30,698 nucleotides of DNA, from contig WELB01000127.1 of the NCBI GenBank assembly GCA_009602725.1, positions 80,347 to 111,044 of the forward strand, given 5' to 3'. The notes below the pieces were generated by a model. The model ran no database searches and was not told where the DNA came from. It saw only the letters and a list, made by a program, of their open reading frames with translations. Position numbers and translations under genes: made by a program. The DNA is from Spirogloea muscicola. Lineage: Eukaryota; Streptophyta; Zygnematophyceae; Spirogloeales; Spirogloeaceae. Positions 1 through 11,351 of this stretch are shown here, piece after piece (the stretch's first letter is position 1; every line of letters begins with the position of its first letter).

Positions 1-1802
1 GCCGTTGATAGCCGTCGACAGGTCGTGGACGGGTCATCAACGAGAGACTGGGTGCCGAATATCCCACCCGGGCCCGTATGGCCGGGCTCGCAGTCCGTCG
101 GGCTATGAAGGGGGCACCCGAGATGGGAGAGGGGGTGAGTTCTTCACCCAACCTCGGACCCCTGGACCCTTGCCCCTGCAGTAACCGTTTGTCAATTTTA
201 CCGTTGCGGCCCCATCCCAATGCCTCCCGCTTCTCCCTGCGCTGCCGGCAGCCCGGGCTTTGCGATCTACAGCATTCGTTACACTTACAACAGGCGCCTT
301 GGCCGCTGCCTCCCGCTTCGACAGGGCGACCTTTCACCTTCTAGTTCCTCCAATCTGCATATGTAGAATAGAAAAAAGTGAGCAGATATTTGCAGTATGT
401 CATGGAGAGTAGTTTCGTGATATTACTGCCTTCCAGCCCTTTTTGATCTTGTCCACTCCTCCTGGGCTGGCCTCTCACAGCCATCGACTTGCTCTGAAAG
501 AGTCGACTGCAACCAAGGCACAAGGTCCACCACCTCTTTCAAACAAACCGATAGCTGTGAACGGCTATCCCAGTAAAAATGAGCAAGGTCAACGGTGAAC
601 GGTGGAAACCATAGACCACCCTGGAGAGCAAGTCAATGTGTTATGATCAGCCTGCCATTTTCTCCTCATGGAATTGGTGGCTCGTATACCTCGCCAACAG
701 TGCTGGCTGGGATGGCGCAGAGTTATATGGTAACAATGTCTGCAAGATTTCTGTGACTGCGAGTAAGCTTGTCAGGTGTTACCATGTAGGGACGAAGTTG
801 TCAATCTGGAGAAGCAACTCTTCAAAAGGAGGCGAGCTGTGAATGCTCAGGCTACAAGAGAATGTCAAGGTCCACAAGAGCTATTAATTGGTTCTACATA
901 AGATGTCAACGTTAGTAGGAGAACAACGCAGACATAGAGAGAATGTAGTAAGCAGATTCACCATAGTGGCCAACGCAGTATTGTCCACACATTTTGTGTC
1001 TATACTACATCCATCACTCGGTAGACAATATTATTAGAGTGTTGCTTGAACCTTATCAGCTTGAGTTGTGGTAGTGTTCTTACGTGTTAGGGGAATCGTT
1101 GAAGATACTGCATATTGTTCACAAGCAGGATACAATGACCACAAACGTTTCGACATATTTACCCGAATAAATTATGATGTGGTTTGTTTTGGCAAAGGTC
1201 GTTAAGCATATTCTTTGGATTCAAAATTCCACTTCTAATGTGGTTAATGATCGTGTAGGAAACTTGTAAGGGAACATGCATGAATGGAAAATGTGTTGTC
1301 AATCAATGATAAGGTCATAGACATGTAGAATGCAACTTCGTAGAAGAGCCAGATATGACTAAAGCATTTTCCCATCCAGTTACAATCACAGTTATGCAAA
1401 GTAGTATACACCCACTATGTGGGGCTAATGATCACATCAGTGCATGTACTGTGTGTGCGCCTGGATGCAAAGCCTGACCTCATCAACGCATATTGAATGT
1501 AAGGATTCTTACTGGTATCTGGAATGATTAAAATCACAGAACGACCTTATCAACTTGAGTCGAAATGTACTGTTTGTTACAAACTATCTGGAATACTTAG
1601 AATCCCAGTGCTTACATAGAGAAGGTATACAAAAGTTGTTCATGATATTGATCCATGCAATAACTCAACCAACCCCTTTCACAATCCCTGAGCTGAATTG
1701 AGCTACAGGAAATTTGCCCACAGATTGTCTTATGGCGATTTAGCTTGAGAATTTCCCAAAAATTCGCTGCTAGTGCATTTCACACTCAGTGTATGGTACA
1801 TT
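1..1802. other. Left-edge intergenic or unresolved region
   Basis: I see no convincing gene here. The first about 180 bases are GC-rich and open in one plus frame, ending near a G-boxed-in stretch with an RGG-like composition (residues such as GYEGGTRDGRGG) just before a possible donor gtgagt at 135; this could be the 3' end of a gene that starts outside the window, but it cannot be confirmed. Bases 440-490 hold an R2 repeat copy. Bases 850-1800 are AT-rich with frequent stops in all frames and would include the 3' UTR of ELIP-A, which ends at 1803 on the minus strand. Confidence 0.4.
440..490 (+). repeat. R2 repeat copy (GGGCTGGCCTCTCACAGCCA)
   Basis: The stretch reads as a Cys-free, non-coding block with the core GGGCTGGCCTCTCACAGCCA preceded by a TTGTCC-type motif. 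The same core occurs near 18940, 19000 (inverted) and 27665, and degenerate copies occur near 11960, 12360, 12720 and 15960. The core is itself partly self-complementary (TGGCC/GGCCA). It is probably one arm of a small non-autonomous element. Confidence 0.6.
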
Positions 1803-3528
1803 CTAGAAGAATGAGTGCCCAGCCACCTGCTCGAAGATGAGCAGACCGGCAAAACCAATCATGGCCAAACGACCATTCCACCTCTCAGCCTTCGCGTTGA
1901 ATGGCCCATTGCTGCGCACAGATGATGTTCAGAGCAAGGGTCAGATGTACGAATCTGTAGCATCAAGCATCAAGTAGCTTCTGATGACCCCACCTTTGAC
2001 AGACTCCCAGGAGAGTACGATCTACACCCTCTTGCAAACTGCTCATTTGACGTTGTCAAAGCGATAGTTTGCTGTCATCTTCCTTCTTGGGAAGCTAGTA
2101 TCAATGGCTCTCACCTGCGGCTGTCCGGGCTTTCGGATTTGAGAAGGGGAACCAGAGATGACCAGAAGACCACCTGCGCAGCACCAATGAGCCAATACAG
2201 ACCAGAGTTGTGCAATCCAGCAACTTGCTGGACAATGGGCTGGTGTGGGCTGGTCACCAACTCAGCAAAGGCTGCCCAGGCACAGCCAAGCATAGCCTGT
2301 TCAGATGTGACAACCACACATTTGTCAGCAACATATTTAGTATGAAACAAATTGGGGGTTACGAATTGATATTCATCGTAATAATACAGGTATTGTACAA
2401 AAAGTTGAATATGATCCCAACCGTTCTTCATTGATTGCATTAGTACTTTGGCACAGTCCTGAACTGACATCTTAAGCTGTCTACTACCAAAGAAATTGGT
2501 ACAATCTGACAGCACTCTGATGTCTGTGTGATATGCCACTATGCCACGAGTGTGCCACTAAGTTAAAATACACAGCTCCTCTCGAGAAGTTCCATAACCT
2601 CAGTGCAGAGCCTACTTGTAAACTGAAGCTGCTCAGTTGTTTAGTCCAGGTGAATAGCTGAGAGCGGACTACTGCTTCAAAGAAAGTGAGTGCTTGCAGG
2701 CGAGCAGGCAAAGGCAGTTCAGTACCAGACGTCCATTGATGGTCTCAGGAGCGGGCCCATCAAAAGCCATCAAGCTGCCGAAGGACCTGTCTCCTGTCTC
2801 AGGCCTGCGCTCCAGCTCTGGCCGAGGGATGGTGGCTCCACTGGCGGGGACAGTTCCAACAACCGACTGCTTCTCAGAACCAGGACCACCCTGCTTGTCT
2901 TGGTTGGCCTTGACACTCTCGGGAGTAATGTTGACCTTGGTGCTATCAATAGCATCCTTCACCTGGAAGCTCGCAGATTATCTTGTCAGCCTGGTTTGCC
3001 AGAAGTTTGACCAATTTCTGTACAAGACAAGGAAATGCAAGTGTGTGCTAGAGGTGTCGAGATTCAGATCGTACATCTGAGAGCTGGCTAATGTAGGTGA
3101 TCAGATCTTTGAGGCCGTCAATACTAGATAACACGTCAAGATGGAAAATCACTCTTACCGCGTCAAGAGGTGACCGCTGAGCACGGACCATCACAGTGGC
3201 CTGGCGCTGCTTAGAGATGATAGAGACATTGGTCCTAAGCGGAGCTCCCATGACAGTAGAGCTGCAAATGAGCACACACACAGCCGTGTTCACATCCAGG
3301 TAGACTGGCTCGCAGACACAGCTCAAAACGTTGCTTGAGAGAAGTCAATCGTAACAGAGGCTTAGCACCACCACTCCAATGGCTGTTATATGGTCACTTA
3401 GCACCACCACTCCAATGGCTGTTATATGGTCACTACCTGGTGAAGGAGCTGGCACTTGCAGCCGGCCGGGCAGCGAGGGTCACATGACCCAGGCCCGCGA
3501 CAGCGCTCATGGCGCAGGTGGCTGCCAT
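1803..3528 (-). CDS. ELIP: Early light-induced protein, ELIP-A (240 aa, 5 exons)
   Basis: Thylakoid stress protein of the chlorophyll a/b-binding superfamily, thought to bind free chlorophyll and carotenoid under high light. Minus-strand exons are 3437-3528, 3159-3261, 2726-2962, 2115-2296 and 1803-1911; all joins are GT-AG and in phase (2,0,0,2), giving 240 residues. Residues 1 to about 55 form an Ala/Ser/Thr-rich plastid transit peptide starting MAATCAMSAV. A proline/acid-rich stretch (IPRPELERRPETGD) precedes helix I, with the motif ETINGRLAML (E138, N141, R143 as chlorophyll ligand/ion-pair residues). Helix II is about 176-195 (YWLIGAAQVVFWSSLVPLL). Helix III holds ERWNGRLAMIGF (E214, N217, R219). 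Start chosen at the first of two in-frame ATGs; the second is six codons on. It lies 1.6 kb downstream of ELIP-B on the same strand and is its paralogue. The C-terminus is 17 residues shorter than in ELIP-B. Confidence 0.93.
3361..3432. repeat. Two exact 36-bp tandem repeats in ELIP-A intron 1
   Basis: Units 3361-3396 and 3397-3432 are identical (each starts CTTAGCACCACCACTCCAAT). The pair ends 4 bases before the intron 1 donor (GT at 3435-3436 on the minus strand), so it occupies the 5' part of that intron. Nothing similar is visible in intron 1 of ELIP-B. It looks like a recent local duplication. Confidence 0.95.
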
Positions 3529-4100
3529 TGTCGTGGACCGAGGAGCACAAAGGTGTGGATCGAAGCGACCGGAGCGGCGAGAGACAGCTGGTGGAGCTGG
3601 AGGGGCAGGCGAGGAAACAAGTGAGTCTGTTTGTGGCGAGTGCAGCCATGGTTTCGCTTATGAGGGACGGTGTTTCGGAGTGGGGGAAAGCGAGGCGAAG
3701 CGAGAAATACGTGGGAATGGGAACTGTTCATGCTAGATGGGCACTTGCGGGGCCCAGTTCCAAGGAGCCAGGAGGCGGCTGCAGCTCCGGGGGGGGGGCG
3801 ACACGTGGTGGCCCGAAGCCGACGGGCAGCACCAGGAGTACGTGGCGGGATGCTGGCCAACGTGGCCAAGCTCGCCAATGGCTTCCAACCACGACAAGTG
3901 CCTCCGCCATGCTGGGAGCAGGCCGCGCCGCGTGCAGAGTCCCAGTGGCGAGAGTGGCTACCAGACTGGCTACAGTGCGGCCGCGACATTGCGGGCGCCG
4001 TAGCAGCTACCCACGTGGCGGGCCGCCAAGGAGGCCCCCATCACCCCTGCCCTTTCAGCTTCCTTTATTTCCTAACGCTGACACGGGGGGTTACTAAATA
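3529..4100 (-). promoter_or_regulatory. ELIP-A upstream region with ACGTGG cluster
   Basis: Five ACGTGG hexamers occur on the plus strand at 3709-3714, 3803-3808, 3840-3845, 3860-3865 and 4013-4018. Two of them are part of full G-boxes (CACGTG at 3802-3807 and 4012-4017). G-boxes bind bZIP/bHLH factors, and plant ELIP genes are known light- and HY5-responsive targets; function here is inferred. A run of ten G (3789-3798) also lies in the block. Open frames through this GC-rich stretch look like composition artefacts. Confidence 0.45.
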
Positions 4101-5156
4101 ATAGCGCCCTGTTTGCTGGCCTCTGGCATCTGCTAATGAAGATATGAACACCCTCTGTATGCCCCCGAACCCGGCTGGCTTCCACAGCCGCTCTGGAATC
4201 AATATCAGCAGCCGCGTTCGTTCCTTCCCTTCTGTGGTTGGCCGGCTCTGGGTCTGTGTTACTGACCACACGATATGGCCAGATGGGGCAGGCCGTTGGT
4301 TATTGCCGCCAGCTCGAGGCCTGCCTCGCTGTGTGCTTGCTAGCAGGACGACACTCGGCATGGTAGGCTTGCTTGCGTCTCCCGGTGCTAGCCGCACGGG
4401 AAATTGCTGCTTGCTCCGTCTCCTTCCAAGGAGCTGCATGTCCTGGCAAGAAGCGGCTGTGATTTGTCAGGCTGTGCACAGGTAGCACAGGCAGGTGATG
4501 CATATTTCACACACGAGCTAACTCTTTTAGCCGCTGGCGTTCTGATGATGGCTGGGGATAAGAAGGCCCCTCCAAGAAATGACAGGACAGTTGTGGAATG
4601 CATCAGCTGCTGACCCCAGGTCCCCAATATACATCGTATGATTGTTGTTCCAACAAGTGCAGAGGGTGAAGGGGGCAGGTCGTGCACCTCCTCACGAGCT
4701 TCCGATAAAAGGTAGAACCACTCAGAGGTTTTCTTGAAAGAGATGACAGCAGGTGACAGCAGGTTCGAGTACGGCGCATGTATTAAATATGGCTGCATGA
4801 GTAAGAAATACAACATAGAGCTACCCCGGGTAAAACGGAACAATTTTCACGAAATTGCAATAGCCCATTCAATCCTCAGCAGCTTTCAACCAACATATAC
4901 ATCACAAATATCTCTTCCAACTTATGATACAGAAGGCTTGCAGTACAACAACCCCGCAAGGATGGCTGAGATCCCTGGCGTTGTTTGCAGCTGCTGTTAC
5001 ACATTGTCCTGCTGGTACTGTGACAACAGCAAGCACCACTACACCTTTGGTAGCAGTGCCAGCACACGAGAGACTTGAAGAAGCAATCTACTTTTTGGCT
5101 AAACAAAGGGATGCTGTTGTCACAGTTGGCTGGCCCCATTGACTAAGACCTGTAGT
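4101..5156. other. Intergenic region between the ELIP paralogues
   Basis: No exon with credible splice sites was found. A long minus-strand open frame (4388-4843) has no recognisable protein character. The right end should contain the ELIP-B 3' UTR. A stretch near 4076-4097 (ctgacacggggggttactaa) resembles the 3' tail shared by the retroelement remnants at 12455-12475 and 16267-16290, so a decayed insertion may sit here. Confidence 0.4.
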
Positions 5157-6820
5157 CTACTTGGCGCCAGAGACAATGGTCTCAACGGCCTTCGCAGCTG
5201 GACCCCAATCGATGAACGCATGATGGGCAGCTGCCTCGAATGCCAGAAGGCCAGCAAATCCAAGCATGGCAGTCCTTCCATTCCATCTCTCAGCTTGAGC
5301 ATTGAATGGGCCATTCCTGGATAGCAGTAAAGCAACTTTTCCTACATCAGTCCAGGTTATTGGTCATGCATGGAGTTTTATGATGAGTAACTAGTGACCT
5401 GAATGAAGCAACCTTGCCATGTAAACCAAGTTCAATGGCCATGCTATTGAGTTGTCAAAAGTACCTCGACACGGGCTATCAAATAGGTCCTGCTACCTTC
5501 AGCATAACAGCTACCTGTCTTGCACAAATTGTTCGAAGGGGGGGAGTCACTCACACTCGACTGTCGGGGCTCTCTCCCTGGAACATGGGAACCAAAGATG
5601 CATAGAAGAAGACTTGGCCAAAGACTAGCAACCAGAACAGGCCAGTGCTGCCAGGCTCTGTGACCTGCTGCACAATCGTCTTATGTGTGTAGTACTCCCC
5701 AATGAGGCCCCAGAAGAATCCAACCATGGCCTACATCATTCAAAATGTTATACCCAGTAAGGAAAAGCAGGGCAGACTGCAGGGTAGAATACAGGGTAGC
5801 TGCATCTTCCTCAAGTAGCTGCAATATCATGCTATGTGCTGCACACATTGAAGATAAGCCTGCAGTCTTGCATGTGCGGCTGCACAACATGACATGCCCT
5901 TACCAGCCGGCCATTGATTGTCTCAGGTCCAGGACCATCAAAAGCCATGACGCTCTGGAACGTAGTATCTCCGGTCTCTGGGCGCCTCTCAATCTCTGGA
6001 CGAGGGATGGTAGTCCCTGTTTTGGAAGGGACCGTACCCACAACTGACCGCTTCTCGTCCTCCCTAGCCATGTTCTCCCGCACCTTGTCGGCCGTGATAT
6101 TCACTTTTGTTCCCTTCACAGCATCTTTGACCTGTAAGGCAACTTGGCATTGTAAGTCTACCTCGCTGAAACTTTCGAGCATGGTCTGACAAGAAGCTGT
6201 GGTTCCATTACTGCATGAGAGTTCCATCAGAGTAGGCTTGGCCTTGCCATGCAACATGTTGGCACTCTGGATATCAGCAGCGGCGGTCAATCGCCCCAGT
6301 CAGAACGTAATCAACCTTGTGCACACTGACCACGGGCGTCCAAACTTGGTCAGAGAGCAACTAAATGCTAGTGCTGGGCAGCTGAACACTCTCTAAGAGT
6401 ACAAGTCGTCCTCTGAAAAGGAACGGTGTCACCTACCGTGTCAATAAGATCGTCAGTAGGAGCACGATTATTCCTGACAGCAAGAGGACGATATGTTTGT
6501 TTCCTCTGCTGCCTTCCGCCAATTGATCTGATAGGAGCCAGGAAAGGTGAAGCCGACTTGATGGACCTGGAATGAAGTCAGGGGTCACTAGCACTCAGTT
6601 GGACAATATATGTGCTGCATTAAGGGATAAAAGTTATGGCGTCCTAGGAAGCGGACTTCTTCTACCTGTGAAGAGGCATTCCATGGCTCCGGTAGTAGAC
6701 TCCAAATACAAGGGCATTTACAAACAAGCGAGAGACGCACCTGGGCATGCGCTGGCTGCCAGCACTGCTGCTGCCAAGGACCAGCGCGCCGGCGGAGACG
6801 GCAGACATGGTCGCGGCCAT
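5157..6820 (-). CDS. ELIP: Early light-induced protein, ELIP-B (257 aa, 5 exons)
   Basis: Second ELIP, with the same proposed role as ELIP-A in the thylakoid membrane. Minus-strand exons are 6741-6820, 6437-6566, 5904-6131, 5555-5730 and 5157-5316; all borders are GT-AG and phases (2,0,0,2) match ELIP-A, giving 257 residues. The N-terminus (MAATMSAVSAGALVLG) is a plastid transit peptide. The proline/acid motif IPRPEIERRPETGD precedes helix I with ETINGRLAMVGFFWGLIGE (E140, N143, R145). Helix II is about 177-195 (LFWLLVFGQVFFYASLVPMF). Helix III has ERWNGRTAMLGF (E214, N217, R219), followed by a longer tail ending ETIVSGAK that ELIP-A lacks. Residue numbering of helices II and III is the same in both paralogues. 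It is transcribed divergently from the gene at 7501. Confidence 0.94.
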
Positions 6821-7500
6821 GGCAGCTGGTGTACAATAAGCACTGAAGCCGGAGCTGGGAGCTTGCGCGCGAGAGCTGGTCGACGCGGAGGGAGGTCAGG
6901 GGGAGCAACGAGAGAGTGAGTCTGAAGAGTCTACGGCAGCCAGTGAAGAAGCAGTGCGAGCTGTGGACGTTTTACAAGCGCGTTGACAAACACCGGGAAG
7001 CTAGGAGAGGGGCGGACAGCAGAAACCTCCATTTTTGTGGCAATAAGCTGTGGTATGTACATGCCTCCCCCGGTTGGGGAAAAGACGCGCTGTGCGCACG
7101 AAATCAAAAAGGGTGGCCAAATTCAAGCCGGTACATCATTCAGGTACTCGGTGGGGGAGGTGGGGACGTGAGCCTGCCAGATGGCAGCTGGCGAAGCCCC
7201 TCCCTGGCCCTGGGGACTGCTCGCCACCCACGTGGCTGGGAAGGCCGTGCGGTGGTGGCGCCTTGCTGGATCGCCACGCTGGCGAGAACAAGCCGCCATG
7301 CTGGTGGCCGCGTGGCAATAGGTGGATGGCCACGTCAGCTTTTGCCATCGTCTTACCGAGTTTTAGTAATTGCAATATACCAGTCACTAGGATCATACCA
7401 TATTCGTTAAGATATGACGTAATTTAGCGTCTCGCCTTTTGTCAATTTTCTCGCATCTTCTATCTCGGTAGTGCGCCCGCAACTGGCCCCGCGAGCCGCC
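6821..7500. promoter_or_regulatory. Divergent promoter between ELIP-B and the 7501 gene
   Basis: About 680 bp separate two oppositely oriented ATGs. The region holds a full G-box (CACGTG at 7229-7234, in the context CCCACGTGGC also found upstream of ELIP-A at 4011-4019), a CCACGTCA near 7330 and a TGACGTAA near 7415. These ACGT-core sites could serve either gene. No exon is evident. Confidence 0.45.
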
Positions 7501-9507
7501 ATGGCGGCCGCCGTGCTGCCGGCGGCGGCGGCGGCAGCGGCGGCGGCGGCGTTCATCGCGCCGCNCCCCTGCCGGTGCGGGCTGGGGGCGTCGCTCGCCG
7601 ACGGGCTGCGGTCCTTGGTCGCGGCGCCGGCGCCCGGCCCCGTGCGCTTCCCACGGCGGGCGCTGGACCTCAAGCTGGCCGTGCTCCTCATGCGCTCGTC
7701 TTACGAGGCCGTCGACGACCTCGACTTCATCGCCATGGACAAGTTCCAGGAGAAGGTGCACTGCACTCCGCTCATGCTCGCTTGTCATCTTCCGCTCGAT
7801 TCACTTGAGCGGTCTGTCTAGCCAATGCTGCATCGAGTGTGCTATCACTTAGATTGCTTACTTGCTTTCCAGGCCTGCGCACCCGCATTCCCTAGCAGAC
7901 CTGCCAGGGCGCGCAGGCAGAATTTGTCTTGCTACCTTGTTGCAGAGCCACATTTGCAAATGCCTCGGAAGGACTGTGTTCCTTCTGTGTGCCTGGTCCA
8001 GGATGACTTAGGAGCAGATTCAAGGACTTGTCCTTAGATGCAGTCCCCAGAACACAACGGGCTGGCAGGCCCTGTTGTGGTGTTACTCAGGAGTCTAATT
8101 CCAGCATCTGGACGTGATAGAGTGTTCGCCATGTTCTATGCCTTTGTCACGGGTTAGCTTGAATACGTTGTCTAAGGTGGCGAAGGTGGGTGACCAAGGG
8201 CGGCGAAGTTCTGGAAGCTGCGGCAGAGTGAGGTGGAGCAGTACACCCAGCAGTATCTACCTCTCAAGATCCGTTATGGCGACCTTACTGATCCCGTCAG
8301 TGACTTCACTGATCAAATATGACCTCTTATGTCTTGAGTTCTGAGGTTTCAACAGTGACGTTTTTACAATCTGACATTTTGTCTTTTAATGACCAATCAG
8401 CTTCTGATGATCACCTTACTGTTAAGTAGATCTACAAGAACTCTCTAAAGGCTCCTGCCATATCTGTTGCTTGCAGCTGTACTTCGATTTCATAACCTTT
8501 TCTCAATTCGCCACCATCTCAAGGGCAATGCAGACAGGCGAGCTTGTGTTTCAGGTCAGGACAGACTTCATGCCTGAATTATTTTGCCTGATGTGACTCA
8601 TCCTGGTCTTTGTGCAAGTCACACCTGGTATAATAAAGGCATCTAGTGACACACTGCCAGGTGTATCTTACCATGGTTTTTACATGTTGTGATCACTTGT
8701 GGCTGCAGGAAAGAACAGGGTCGACAGGTGAGATGAGGACAGTAATCAGGGACGAGCGCTTCCACGACAATGCCTCCCTGCCAAAGGCCTTTGAGCATCA
8801 AGCTGGCTCCAGAATCTATACCTCTCTTGTCGAGGGGTTTGAGGGGAACCTTTTTGGGGCCCCAAAGCCTTGCCCATCTGGGGCAAACATTGACTCTGTG
8901 AGAATCAATTGAACTCGCTGCAAGTTCCAGCTTGCTGGTCAACAAGCCTTGTCCAATACACAATCGTGTGTATGCAGAGTCACCTGAAGAAGTTCATGTA
9001 GCAGCAGCAATTCTACTTACACAGGATAACATCTTGGATCAACCGCTTGCAGGTTGTCGGATCCATACGGTCTCTCCTTGATGTTTTGGTATCTCATGGG
9101 TATGCACTTGCTGCGACTGTAGCCGATGTGAACAATACCAGTGATGCTGGGAGCTTCCAGGTACATCAGACAGAGGCTTTCATCTATGAGATTGCAGTAA
9201 TGTGAGCTGTCCGCTTGGCAAGGCAATTTGCTCTTGATTGCACAAGGTCTACACGTTTTATCTGCAGCTTTTTGCTGATGTCTATAAATCTTGCAATCTC
9301 TTGCTGCAGCTTAACGTGGAGGGACCTGCAACGCTGTGGGGGATGCGGACATTGTCCAGCAGGGGCGCTTTGACAAAAACTGACTTCCATGCTCTCGCCA
9401 TCGCAGCTATGCTCAGGGCCAGTCAATTTGGCTGCAAGTGCACGCCTCAATATACTGAAACTTCATGCCTTGAAAGGTGGACAATCAGTAGGGAGACGAA
9501 AAGATAG
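7501..9507 (+). CDS. Conserved-looking plastid-targeted protein of unknown function (304 aa, 6 exons)
   Basis: Plus-strand exons are 7501-7755, 8209-8295, 8477-8554, 8709-8897, 9053-9160 and 9310-9507. All have length divisible by three, so every intron is phase 0, and the product is 304 residues. The N-terminal about 50 residues are Ala-rich (a transit peptide by composition). The body contains DLKLAVLLMRSSYEAVDDL, then FWKLRQSEVEQYTQQY, YGDLTDP, LYFDFITFSQFATISRAM, GFEGNLFGAPKP and, near the C-terminus, GPATLWGMRTLSSRGA and CTPQYTETSCLERW. It reads like a well-conserved soluble protein but I do not recognise a named domain. The weakest join is the exon 2 acceptor (gcgaag at 8208), which lacks a pyrimidine tract. 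An ambiguous base (n) lies at 7565 in exon 1. A minus-strand open frame over exon 1 is a GC-rich shadow. Confidence 0.82.
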
Positions 9508-11351
9508 GTGCTATTGAGAGCATAGGGATGACTGCAACATTCATTTGAGCCATGGATCTGAGCCATGGGTGCCTGGTTGCATGTTGTTGCCCTGACTTCC
9601 TGGTAGCTCGTCAATGGGTGTCAGAGGCTATCATATGTGATCATGTGCCAGGACTTCGAAAAATACGCTTTACAGTAGCACACTCATCATAAACGGCCAC
9701 CCAGTCACGCTTGGCACCATCAGATTTGGGGTCGATGTTCTGAGTAAATTTATACTTGTGAATAGTATAAATGAATACACAGTAATTGAGACAGTTGTGA
9801 TTGTAAATAGTATGAGAGTTTAAAGAATGAGTGAGAAAGGTGCATAACCTTTTAGGTTATAGACTAAGTAGACTCCAAAAAGCATATGCCTTTTATCTTC
9901 CTTAACTGCAGGAACTCCTCCGCATTCACGGTAAAGGCGCCGCCCTAGCTCGAGGTTGAAGGTTTCTTAATGAAGACAGAGCTGAGAACGAAAGTACCGG
10001 TTTCTTGTCAGAACGAGGTGGCTCCAACGGTTATAAACCATCTCAACCAGTGTTACGACATTCCAACAATTTCATCCAACAATGACCTGATTAGGCCAAA
10101 GGAGTTCTGGAGAAGTGGCTTCATACTTAAGCCTTTGTTGGTTGATACCAACCATATCAATATAGCTGCTGTAGAGAGTTTTCGTGTATTTCGTGTAATA
10201 CACTGCTACACGAAATACACGTGGCCCCTTGTGAGCACCATCTGCCTCCTCCTTGCTGAGCTACTATGGTGTAGAGATGTTGAGGAGGCACAAATATAGA
10301 ACGTTGCTCACATTGCCACACCTTCATAGTCAGACAGGTGGCTGCGAGAGCTCCACCAAAGCACATGCTGGGTTGTGGTTGCAGGCAATCAGTGTGCAAT
10401 GAGAACGAGGACGGATGGGAGTTAGTCCCCGAGCTGGCAGGTCTGGAGAAGCAGTCAGGCTTGGCAACAACCAACACAAGTGCCACAACGAGCACCTCAT
10501 CCTGTAGTTCTGGGGGTTCTGCAAGAGGTTCTTGATGACGTCTTCTATGTGGTTTGGCAACTTAAGAGTCCAATTCCTAGTGAGCCCTAAATTTGGGCAA
10601 GCTGGCAGCTGGAGCGAGCAGGTTGACACCTTTCCAGGCAAGCAGGCACTGAGATATGGCGTTGCTCAACAACAGCACAAGCACAATGTCCTCATTATCT
10701 CTCGCATCAAAACAGTTTCAATGCGAGAGGACTTTCTCAATATCAGAGCTCAAATTTATCCCACATTCATTGTCCAGCATGCAAAGAAGCTTGCAAACAT
10801 CCATTGCGCCTCAAATCATGTCTCATGGGTCCAGTGTAGCCATAGCCCTCAGGAGCTAAGTAAATGTATCTCATGTGCTGCCAGACCTGATAGAAATGGC
10901 GTGCTGCCAGTAGGAGCAGCATTTGCTGTACTGATGCTCGTCCTAGTCAGTTGGCAGTCTGGGGCTTCTTATGTGCAACCTTAGGCTTTCAATAAGTCGC
11001 TTCCACTCTCTGCTTTGCTCTGGCGGCACTGCCACTGTAAGAGTGCCTTCCTCAAGACCTAGGACAATATATGCAGCTGTTGTAAAGATAATCATGCAAA
11101 GCATTGTCAAGCAACAGCACGATGATGCCACTCAGGAAGTCGAAGTGCAAGCTAGTAGTATGCCCATATTGAGAATGTTGGAGTCTAAATTGCATTAAGT
11201 CAGAGTAAGGTTTCAGCTCACTGGTTGCTATTTGTGTGTTCAGGGACGACCTGCAAGTCTGCAAGTGTAGCCGGTTTTGAAGTACCTGCCTCAAAATGAT
11301 GCTTGTGCACTGAAGGTCCTATCCAGATCGTTAAGTTGGTATGCTATGTAC
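9508..11351. other. Unresolved region, possible minus-strand exons
   Basis: Several short stretches look protein-like without forming a joinable model. On the minus strand the piece near 10980-11090 reads EGTLTVAVPPEQSREWKRL, and the piece near 10860-10910 includes HFYQVWQHMRYIYLAPEGY. On the plus strand 10385-10440 reads CNENEDGWELVPELAGLEKQ. I could not tell which strand is used. 9508-9960 is AT-rich and probably the 3' UTR and spacer after the 7501 gene. Confidence 0.25.

Noticed and set aside
3456-4101. Long plus-strand open frames over the ELIP-A upstream region (up to 213 codons)
   Set aside because: Open in all three frames and on the other strand because of high GC; products are Arg/Gly/Pro-rich with no conserved pattern, and the ELIP-A first exon lies antisense in the same place.
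4388-4843. 151-codon minus frame between the ELIP genes
   Set aside because: No recognisable motif, no targeting signal and no splice context; position fits spacer or UTR.
7393-7788. Arg-rich minus frames (94-131 codons) over 7400-7790
   Set aside because: Antisense shadow of the GC-rich first exon of the 7501 gene.
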